Of a stretch of DNA of 10,188 nt, positions 5,271 through 10,188 are shown piece after piece; position 1 is the stretch's first letter; each line of letters opens with the position of its first letter. The position numbers and the translations under genes were made by a program. The notes beneath the pieces were generated by a model. It did no database searches. It saw nothing but the letters and a program-made list of their open reading frames with translations, and was not told the origin of the DNA. Source of the stretch: Rickettsiaceae bacterium 4572_127 (GTDB lineage: Bacteria > Pseudomonadota > Alphaproteobacteria > Rs-D84 > NBLK01); contig NBLK01000025.1 of the NCBI GenBank assembly GCA_002084505.1, positions 1 to 10,188 on the forward strand. Reading direction: 5' to 3'.

Positions 5271-5293
5271 ATGTATTAACATTGTTAATACAT
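5271..5293. promoter_or_regulatory. Palindrome P1 of repeat copy 2
   Basis: Arms ATGTATTAAC (5271-5280) and GTTAATACAT (5284-5293), centre ATT; identical to 2690-2712. Candidate dimer-binding site. Confidence 0.6.
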
Positions 5294-5350
5294 CTCTCTC
5301 TTAACCTCTTGTTTTGGCTCACTTTTTTTACATTGTTTTCAAGCATAGTT

Positions 5351-5371
5351 TGTATTAACGTTGTTAATACA
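5351..5371. promoter_or_regulatory. Palindrome P2 of repeat copy 2
   Basis: Arms TGTATTAAC (5351-5359) and GTTAATACA (5363-5371), centre GTT; identical to 2770-2790, again 79 bases centre to centre from its P1. Confidence 0.6.
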
Positions 5372-5504
5372 TTTCTTAATAAAGGAAATAGAAAAAACTT
5401 TCCTGTTTTAATTTAACTATGTTTGTGAGACAACACAAGTCCAATGAGATCAAAAAGGTATATAGTAAATCTAAATAAGAACTTTCCACGATGAGTAGGA
5501 AAAA

Positions 5505-7001
5505 TTATCTCTTGATTCGATATGAGAAGGCAGTTGCAATATCATTTTTTTCTACTTCATCGCTTTTTCGCAAGTCGGCAATAGTTCTAGAAACTTTCAA
5601 AACCCTATGATACCCCCTCGCAGATAAATCATGATACTTGGACATTTCTATTAAAAATTCCTGAGCCTCATCAGTCAAATTAACAACGGCATCTAAATCT
5701 TTTCCTTCTAAATTTGAATTATATAGAGGAGGATTTTTTAGAATTTTTTTCAATCGATTTTGCCCAAATTCCCGTCCTATTTGAACTTTTTCCCTTGCTT
5801 CTTTTGAGCCAATTGTAGCTTTCATTTCATCCCAAGGTTTAACAGGTTGCACAGAAAATGATAAATCAATTCTGTCTAAAAATGGTCCAGAAATTTTAGA
5901 CTGATATTTTTCTGCACATCTTGGAGCCGACGAGCATTCTTTTTCTAAATTTCCAAAATATCCGCAGGGACATGGATTCATAGCAGTAATCATTTGCACA
6001 GATGCAGGATAAGAAATATGACGATTCGCCCGAGAAATTAGAATCTCACCGCTTTCCAAAGGTTGTCGAAGCATCTCTAAAACCTTCCTATTAAATTCAG
6101 GAAGCTCGTCTAAAAATAAAATCCCCGTATGAGCCAGCGAAATCTCTCCCGGAATTGCATTTAACCCTCCACCAACTAGTGAAATTTCAGATGCACTATG
6201 ATGCACTGCTCTAAAAGGTCTCGTTTGAATTTGATGAGATAATTTTCCCGCTAGCGAATAGATAGTAGAAACTTCAATCTGTTCCTCAGGAGTCATTGGA
6301 GGTAAAATCGACGGCATTGCTTTTGCTAACATAGATTTTCCAGATCCCGGCGGACCAATCATTAAAACATGATGTCTTCCAGTAGCAGAAATAATCATAG
6401 CCTCTTTTGCACTTTCATGACCTTTTATATCATCAAATTTCAACGAAAAATCCTCTTCTTTTTCTTTTGAAAATTCAGGAAGCGATGGAACATATCCTGT
6501 ATTAGCAAATTCTATCACATCAAAAAGAGAATTGAGCGGAACAACTTTGTCATTTCCAGAAAACATTGCTTCTTGTGCTTGAACCCATGGGCAAATTAAT
6601 GTTTTATTTTCTTTTTTAATTCCGCAAGCACCTGCCAAAACACCCGCAATTTTCGCAAGAGTTCCGTTTAAACCAAGCTCACCCATTAAATAGGTATTAT
6701 CCATAGAATGCTTAGGGATTTTTTTCATTTCCATTAAAACACCGACCGCTATCGGTAGATCAAAATGTGTTCCTCGTTTTTCACGATCGGCAGGAGCTAA
6801 ATTAACAGTGACCCTTCCTGCAGGCCAGTTTATTCCTATTGATTTACAAGCTGAGATAATTCTAGCCCTTGCTTCGGAAACTGATTTATCTCCAAGTCCT
6901 ACGATTTCAAAACGACTTAGCCCAGATGCAATTTGCACCTGAACCTCTATTGGAATTATTTTTGTCCCATCAAATGAAATAGACTTAACTAATGCTGTCA
7001 T
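5505..7001 (-). CDS. comM: ComM/YifB-family Mg-chelatase-like AAA+ ATPase
   Basis: YifB/ComM family AAA+ ATPase. In naturally transformable bacteria ComM is a hexameric branch-migration helicase that extends recombination of incoming DNA; the family is also widespread in bacteria not known to transform. The 498-residue length is normal. The N-terminal Lon-protease-like (ChlI) domain covers about 1-180, with FEIVGLGDKSVSEARAR (31-47) and NLAPAD (67-72). The AAA+ core has Walker A GPPGSGKS (216-223), Walker B GILFLDE (293-299), AMNPCPCGYFG (340-350) with the family cysteines C344, C346, C356 and C362, and GPFLDRIDL (372-380) carrying the arginine finger. The C-terminal SARGYHRVLKVSRTIADL (460-477) holds the sensor 2 region. 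The start ATG 7001-6999 fits the family N-terminus; a weak AAGAGA lies upstream. The gene is divergent from ftsE across the inverted-repeat composite. Confidence 0.95.
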   Translation of the reverse strand: MTALVKSISFDGTKIIPIEVQVQIASGLSRFEIVGLGDKSVSEARARIISACKSIGINWPAGRVTVNLAPADREKRGTHFDLPIAVGVLMEMKKIPKHSMDNTYLMGELGLNGTLAKIAGVLAGACGIKKENKTLICPWVQAQEAMFSGNDKVVPLNSLFDVIEFANTGYVPSLPEFSKEKEEDFSLKFDDIKGHESAKEAMIISATGRHHVLMIGPPGSGKSMLAKAMPSILPPMTPEEQIEVSTIYSLAGKLSHQIQTRPFRAVHHSASEISLVGGGLNAIPGEISLAHTGILFLDELPEFNRKVLEMLRQPLESGEILISRANRHISYPASVQMITAMNPCPCGYFGNLEKECSSAPRCAEKYQSKISGPFLDRIDLSFSVQPVKPWDEMKATIGSKEAREKVQIGREFGQNRLKKILKNPPLYNSNLEGKDLDAVVNLTDEAQEFLIEMSKYHDLSARGYHRVLKVSRTIADLRKSDEVEKNDIATAFSYRIKR

Positions 7002-7031
7002 AAATATAAAATCTCTTATTGTTGTTGTTTA

Positions 7032-7090
7032 TTTACCCCGCCCCAAAATATCTAAAGATATTTTGACCCTCCCACAAGGGGTGGGTGATA
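7032..7090. repeat. Left arm of the 59-bp inverted repeat
   Basis: Begins TTTACCCCGCCCC, then the hairpin AAAATATC/GATATTTT around TAAA (7045-7064), then ACCCTCCC/GGGTGGGT with one mismatch in the stem. The partner at 7319-7377 keeps the first stem with two compensatory base-pair changes. Confidence 0.9.
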
Positions 7091-7124
7091 GATCGGAATT
7101 GCTTCGCAATAATTTAGTTTTTTT

Positions 7125-7181
7125 ATACCCCTCACCCGAGCTTCGCTCGACCTCTCCCGCAAGGGGAGAGGCGGAGACCGA
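7125..7181. repeat. 57-bp GC-rich palindromic repeat, internal copy
   Basis: Exact reverse complement of 5029-5085: CCCCTCACCC, the stem CGAGC/GCTCG around TTC, then CCTCTCCC/GGGAGAGG, ending GGCGGAGACCGA. It sits inside the larger inverted-repeat composite. Confidence 0.9.
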
Positions 7182-7224
7182 ATCTTTTCTAAAAATATCT
7201 TCCCACTGAATAGAATCAACAAAG

Positions 7225-7254
7225 CTGTCATTCCTGCGAAGGCAAGAGTCTCAC
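7225..7254. repeat. Degenerate GTCATTCC...-type palindromic repeat
   Basis: CTGTCATTCCTGCGAAGGC followed by AAGAGTCTCA matches the very common Gram-negative intergenic repeat whose canonical form continues as a mirror GCAGGAATC. Here the right arm is altered (GGCAAGAGTC), so it looks decayed. It is recognised from general knowledge of such repeats, not from a second copy in this window. Confidence 0.55.
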
Positions 7255-7318
7255 CGAATCGAATCTTTTCTTGTTTTTTTATCTTTCTTTCTTTTTTTCT
7301 TTTCCGTATTTTCCACCT

Positions 7319-7377
7319 TATCACCCACCCCTTGTGGGAGGGTCAAAATAGTTCTTACTATTTTGGGGCGGGGTAAA
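7319..7377. repeat. Right arm of the 59-bp inverted repeat
   Basis: Reverse complement of 7032-7090 apart from the central block. Its first stem reads (minus strand) AAAATAGT/ACTATTTT around AAGA, so pairing is kept although the bases differ from the left arm. It ends ACCCCGCC-type at 7374-7363 on the minus strand. Confidence 0.9.
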
Positions 7378-7439
7378 ATTACATTAGATTTAATGAATAC
7401 TACAACAAAAACAAAAAAGCAAAAGAAAAAAATCTCTAT

Positions 7440-7467
7440 TTGACTCTGTGTGTAATTATGCTAGATT
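7440..7467 (+). promoter_or_regulatory. Promoter of ftsEX giving a probably leaderless mRNA
   Basis: TTGACT (7440-7445) and TAGATT (7462-7467) are separated by 16 bases. Seven bases separate the -10 box from ATG 7475, so the first transcribed base would be at or next to the A of the start codon. No Shine-Dalgarno sequence precedes the ATG. Confidence 0.6.
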
Positions 7468-7474
7468 AGATTTT

Positions 7475-8230
7475 ATGGATAATATAAAGTTATTTTCTGA
7501 GCCGATAGCTGATGCTACGCCTGTCATAGAACTATTTGATGTTGGAATGCATTATGATTCGGGAGAAGAGATTCTTTCCGATGTAAATATATCTATAAAT
7601 AAAGGTGAATTTTATTTTCTAACAGGAGCAAGTGGAGCTGGAAAAACTACTCTATTGAAGTTATTATATTTAGCACATCCTCCTTCTCGTGGTCATATTA
7701 AATTATTTAAACATGATCTACATTATAAAGATAGAGATGCTATGGCTAAGGTTCGTCGTAAAATTGGCGTTGTTTTTCAGGATTATAAATTAATAGAAAC
7801 TATGTCTGTTTTAGACAATGTAGCTTTGTCTTTGAGAATTTTAGGTCGGTCTGAAAAATATATAGAAAAAAACGTCCCTAGTCTTTTACACTGGGTTGGT
7901 CTAGGAAATCACATGCATAATAAACCTGCGACCTTATCTGGTGGGCAAAAACAACGAGTAGCAATAGCTCGTGCGATTGTGAATAAGCCTGATGTTTTAA
8001 TAGCCGACGAACCTACGGGAAATGTTGACCCTAGAATGGCACAACGATTGCTTCATCTTTTTAAGGAGCTAAATAAATACGGCACGACAGTTATAGTTGC
8101 TTCACATAACACAGAATTAGTTAATACCTTTGCATTCCCGCGACTTCACTTAGAAGATGGAAAATTAATTAAATATAATGCCGGAAGCATCTGGACACTC
8201 TTTGATAAAAAAGGAGATGTAAATGTTTAA
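7475..8230 (+). CDS. ftsE: Cell-division ATP-binding protein FtsE
   Basis: ATPase subunit of the FtsEX ABC-type complex, which sits at the septum and couples ATP hydrolysis to activation of peptidoglycan hydrolases. Numbered from ATG 7475 the protein is 251 residues, slightly longer than the usual 220-230 because of an N-terminal extension of about 18 residues before the ABC domain and a longer C-terminus. Walker A GASGAGKT (51-58), Q-loop Q102 in FQDYK, signature LSGGQ (154-158), Walker B VLIADE (174-179) and H-loop H211 in ASHN are all present, so it should hydrolyse ATP. The GTG at 7448 would extend it by nine codons but lies inside the promoter, so ATG 7475 is preferred. It overlaps ftsX by eight bases. 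Confidence 0.94.
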   Translation: MDNIKLFSEPIADATPVIELFDVGMHYDSGEEILSDVNISINKGEFYFLTGASGAGKTTLLKLLYLAHPPSRGHIKLFKHDLHYKDRDAMAKVRRKIGVVFQDYKLIETMSVLDNVALSLRILGRSEKYIEKNVPSLLHWVGLGNHMHNKPATLSGGQKQRVAIARAIVNKPDVLIADEPTGNVDPRMAQRLLHLFKELNKYGTTVIVASHNTELVNTFAFPRLHLEDGKLIKYNAGSIWTLFDKKGDVNV

Positions 8231-9116
8231 AAATAGCAATCTTTTTTCTTCTGATTTCAACCACAGGTTTTTGCCGTTTATGGCAGTGTTTACCGTGTTT
8301 TTTGCTACAATCTTATTGGCGAGTGTTTTGTCTATAAATCATGCTCTAAAAAGTTGGCATATAACAGTTGAGCAGTCTATGACTTTGCAGTTGATTCCTC
8401 ATTATGATTCTGACTCAAATCCACAAAAAGAATTAGAAAATCGCACGAGTAAAGTTGTGTCTCTTTTGGCGACAACTCCTAAGGTGTTGAATGTAAAGCC
8501 ACTAGCTGAAAAAACTATTATGTCTTTACTAGAACCTTGGATTGGGACGAATCGCAAATTAGACAAAACTCTTTTTCCAATTATGATTGAAGTAAAAACA
8601 GAGAAAGACTTTACGGACGAAAATTATTATGACTTGCTAAATAAAATTAAAAAAGTTGATTCGTCTTTTAGAATGGAGCGGCATGAAAATTGGCTAGATA
8701 AAATAACTCAGATAGCACGGACTTTTCGGTCGCTAGCATTTTTGATTTTGTTTTTTGTGTTAGGGGCAAATGCTGGAATGATAATTTATGCTACTAGGAC
8801 TTCACTTTCTGTTCATAAGGAAATTTTAGAACTACTACATCAAATGGGAGCTTACGATTCGTTTGTAGCAAGAATCGTTATGCTGAAAAATACTTTTCTA
8901 ACTTTAATAGGTGGGTTTGTTGGGCTTCTAATTGCTCTGCCGTTGTTTAATTTATTGTTAAAAATGGCGAGAGACTCTCAAAGCGGATTGCTTTCACTTT
9001 TGTATTTAGACAGTGCCGATAAAATGCTGTTGTTTGGTCTGCCTTTGGTAGCATCTATCCTCTGCGCGTTCACCTCTTGGATCACCGTTCATAAAACCTT
9101 GAAGAAAAAAATCTAG
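8223..9116 (+). CDS. ftsX: Cell-division membrane protein FtsX
   Basis: Membrane subunit of FtsEX. The 297-residue sequence has the FtsX topology: a short cytoplasmic N-terminus, TM1 (about 18-38), a large periplasmic domain (about 39-168, the part that contacts hydrolase activators), then TM2 (170-190), TM3 (222-246) and TM4 (268-288). The HENWLDK segment near 154-160 precedes TM2 in the usual place. The loop between TM2 and TM3 contains VHKEILELLHQMGA, which matches the FtsX coupling segment seen in homologues. Translation starts within the end of ftsE (8-base overlap) from ATG 8223 with AAAAGGAG upstream, so the two are coupled. FtsX sequences are poorly conserved; the call rests on topology and the ftsE neighbour as well as these motifs. 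Confidence 0.93.
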   Translation: MFKNSNLFSSDFNHRFLPFMAVFTVFFATILLASVLSINHALKSWHITVEQSMTLQLIPHYDSDSNPQKELENRTSKVVSLLATTPKVLNVKPLAEKTIMSLLEPWIGTNRKLDKTLFPIMIEVKTEKDFTDENYYDLLNKIKKVDSSFRMERHENWLDKITQIARTFRSLAFLILFFVLGANAGMIIYATRTSLSVHKEILELLHQMGAYDSFVARIVMLKNTFLTLIGGFVGLLIALPLFNLLLKMARDSQSGLLSLLYLDSADKMLLFGLPLVASILCAFTSWITVHKTLKKKI

Positions 9117-9118
9117 TA

Positions 9119-9143
9119 AAAAAATCATTGCTTATGATTTTTT
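9119..9143 (+). terminator. Hairpin with T-run after ftsX
   Basis: AAAAAATCAT (9119-9128) and ATGATTTTTT (9134-9143) are perfect 10-base arms around TGCTT, beginning two bases after the ftsX stop. The A-stem/T-stem form is that of a weak, possibly bidirectional intrinsic terminator. The stem is AT-only except for one C-G pair, so termination may be partial. The -35 box of the next gene lies in its loop and left arm edge. Confidence 0.5.
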
Positions 9144-9156
9144 ACAATGCTAGAAT
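9128..9156 (+). promoter_or_regulatory. Promoter of the exported-protein gene at 9179
   Basis: TTGCTT (9128-9133) and TAGAAT (9151-9156) are spaced by 17 bases. The start would fall near 9163, leaving a leader of about 16 bases that contains AGGAG (9169-9173). Confidence 0.55.
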
Positions 9157-9178
9157 TAGAGAAACCACAGGAGAAGAA

Positions 9179-10188
9179 TTGAAGAAATTATTTTTATTTT
9201 TTATTTTAAGTGTTTTTTCCACAGGAGTTTTTTCTCAATATGAGTCTGAGAATAATTTTTCAGAAACATATCAAGAAGATACTTTTTATCAACAAGGAAA
9301 TTACGGACAGAACTCGTCTCCTAGCGTTGCTAACGGGACAATAATTTATCCAGAAAAATCATATTTCGTTCCTTATCATGTAAAACAAAATGAAAATACA
9401 ATTCCACAAATTGCTCCTCCTCCTGTTTTATTGGGAGACGATTTGTATTACCCTTATCAACTTTCTAAGCATGCTAGATTCTCTCATCAACAAGACTTAA
9501 ATCGTTTTATGTCTGCTTGTTATCCCGGTATGGGATGTGCAATTCGCCCAGCAGTTATTTGCCGTAGATCAGGTTGCACAAGATTAAATGATAGAATTAC
9601 AAAACAGTTTCTTTTTAATTCTTTGATAAAAATTTTCCTAAATAATCAAATGACGAAAGTTACTTTGTGCGAAGCTGATCCGCATTCTAGAGCTTGTCTT
9701 TCAAACTCAATTCGCTTTGGAGGAAATGTCGGAGGAACTCCTGCTTTGATTCAAGTTCCTTCTTTTACTTTGGTTGAAATGAAGCCTTTGCAAAACTTAA
9801 AAAAATTAAATTTATTTATTAGATATGATGTTTTTGCGAACGGACTAAAATCTCGTTGCTCAGGATCTTTGTCTAGCATTGAAGCAATTTCTTCACAGCA
9901 ACTAATTATGCGAGACGACGGATATAAATGCGATTTAACTTTTGGGATGCCAACGACTGCTTTTAGCTTATACAACATAGACTATATAGATTTAGATTAT
10001 GGAATTATCGGAGCTTTTTATTCTATTGGACTTTCTGGAGATTCTACTGCTGGTGGGACAGGATATGTTCTAATGAAATTTAGACAGGCAGGAATGGTTT
10101 CTAGTGATTCGGGAGTTGGCGGAATTGTCGGAGAAGGGAATTACACTGTCTCTCCTTATGCTGAAAAAGAAGAAACTTGCGAAGATCC
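9179..10188 (+). CDS. Unrecognised exported cysteine-containing protein, 3' end beyond window
   Basis: A plus-strand frame stays open from the TTG at 9179 to the window edge, 336 codons, with no stop. The start is fixed by AGGAG five bases upstream and by the leader it gives, (M)KKLFLFFILSVFSTGVFS, a signal peptide with likely cleavage after residue 19. An in-frame ATG at 9134 lacks a ribosome binding site and would bury the leader. The mature N-terminus is rich in Gln, Asn, Ser and Tyr (20-60), then proline-rich with IAPPPVLLG near 80. A cysteine cluster follows (C114, C120, C128, C133, in CYPGMGCAIRPAV and ICRRSGC). Later parts are Gly- and Ser-rich with strand-like alternation. I do not recognise the family; a periplasmic or outer-surface protein stabilised by disulfides is inferred. 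It is separated from ftsX by a hairpin and has its own promoter. Confidence 0.8.
   Translation, partial: MKKLFLFFILSVFSTGVFSQYESENNFSETYQEDTFYQQGNYGQNSSPSVANGTIIYPEKSYFVPYHVKQNENTIPQIAPPPVLLGDDLYYPYQLSKHARFSHQQDLNRFMSACYPGMGCAIRPAVICRRSGCTRLNDRITKQFLFNSLIKIFLNNQMTKVTLCEADPHSRACLSNSIRFGGNVGGTPALIQVPSFTLVEMKPLQNLKKLNLFIRYDVFANGLKSRCSGSLSSIEAISSQQLIMRDDGYKCDLTFGMPTTAFSLYNIDYIDLDYGIIGAFYSIGLSGDSTAGGTGYVLMKFRQAGMVSSDSGVGGIVGEGNYTVSPYAEKEETCED

Larger units (their letters stand above)
5228..5371. repeat. 144-bp dispersed repeat with paired palindromes, copy 2
   Basis: Second copy of the element at 2647-2790, same orientation and same length without indels. The two palindromes are centred at 5282 and 5361. 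It lies downstream of comM and about 440 bases upstream of the leftward exported-protein operon. Similarity fades just beyond the second palindrome. The block CTTAACCTCTTGTTTT after the first palindrome is also conserved between copies, whereas the rest of the spacer has drifted. Confidence 0.9.
4808..5504. other. Gene-free repeat-rich region between comM and the exported-protein operon
   Basis: About 700 bases without a credible gene. It holds the GC-rich palindromic repeats at 4886-4923 and 5029-5085 (opposite orientations), overlapping small inverted repeats at 5166-5210, and the second copy of the 144-bp element (5228-5371). Between these, the sequence is AT-rich and I see no further motif. 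No strong intrinsic terminator follows comM. Confidence 0.6.
7032..7377. mobile_element. 346-bp inverted-repeat composite (MITE-like or REP-like cluster)
   Basis: The region is bounded by 59-bp inverted repeats (7032-7090 and 7319-7377) that are identical except for a 10-base block in the middle. The interior holds a full copy of the 57-bp repeat (7125-7181) and a GTCATTCC-type palindrome remnant (about 7225-7254). No transposase and no convincing target-site duplication are seen, so it may be a non-autonomous element or several independent REP-like hairpins accumulated in one intergenic space. It fills the divergent gap between comM and ftsE, stopping about 60 bases before the ftsE promoter. 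An open frame across it (minus strand, 7324-7052) only translates repeat sequence. Confidence 0.55.

Noticed and set aside
2647..5371. CRISPR-like array or dif site from the repeated palindromes
   Set aside because: Only two distant copies of a long unit with similar spacers, so not a CRISPR. The palindromes do not resemble the XerC/XerD dif arrangement of two different half-sites around a 6-base centre.
7052..7324. Minus-strand open frame of 90 codons in the comM-ftsE gap
   Set aside because: It translates the inverted-repeat composite, the 57-bp repeat and the GTCATTCC-type repeat. The start has no ribosome binding site and the product has low-complexity K/R sequence.
7448..7474. GTG start extending ftsE by nine codons
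   Set aside because: It lies between the -35 and -10 boxes of the best promoter and has no Shine-Dalgarno sequence; ATG 7475 fits the promoter spacing.
9751..9978. Minus-strand open frame of 75 codons
   Set aside because: Antisense to the long open plus-strand gene with signal peptide and ribosome binding site.

Overview
The window is AT-rich bacterial chromosome with Gram-negative character. FtsE/FtsX, a ComM-type ATPase, a YmdB-family phosphohydrolase and several small proteins with signal peptidase I type leaders all fit that reading. Two genes look leaderless, and the intergenic repeats include GTCATTCC...-type and CCTCTCCC...GGGAGAGG-type palindromes. This leans towards a reduced, AT-rich alphaproteobacterium, but no rRNA or other decisive marker is present, so the taxon is inference only.

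Layout, left to right. (1) 1-713: AT-rich DNA, a minus-strand tRNA-Thr(UGT) at 198-273, a palindrome-rich non-coding stretch at about 300-475, and a good promoter with a hairpin-bearing leader for serS. (2) 714-2039: serS on the plus strand, whose motifs resemble the GTSE-type seryl-tRNA synthetases more than the usual proteobacterial type. (3) 2059-2576: a YefM-YoeB toxin-antitoxin pair on the minus strand, convergent with serS. (4) 2843-4790: three overlapping minus-strand genes, namely two unrecognised exported proteins and a ymdB-like metallophosphoesterase, behind a promoter whose -10 box abuts the first ATG. (5) 4791-5504: a 700-base gene-free stretch of repeats. (6) 5505-7001: comM (yifB family) on the minus strand. 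(7) 7002-7474: a divergent intergenic region holding a 346-bp inverted-repeat composite. (8) 7475-9116: overlapping ftsE-ftsX on the plus strand, ftsE apparently leaderless. (9) 9179-10188: the 5' part of an unrecognised exported, cysteine-containing protein that runs off the window.

The most striking unexplained structure is a 144-bp element present twice in the same orientation (2647-2790 and 5228-5371). Each copy carries two perfect 21-23 bp palindromes (arms TGTATTAAC / GTTAATACA) whose centres are exactly 79 bp apart. The two copies align without gaps (18 mismatches in 144). All four palindromes are untouched, while part of the spacer between them has drifted to about two-thirds identity. 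Each copy lies between two leftward genes, upstream of a leftward transcription unit (the toxin-antitoxin pair and the exported-protein/ymdB operon). A shared dimeric DNA-binding protein acting at paired sites is the simplest idea; a non-autonomous mobile element is the main alternative.

How the genes may work together: FtsE and FtsX form one ABC-type complex linking the divisome to peptidoglycan hydrolysis. YefM and YoeB form an autoregulated antitoxin/toxin pair. The two exported proteins are translationally coupled to each other and to the YmdB-like enzyme, which suggests shared expression, but their function is unknown.
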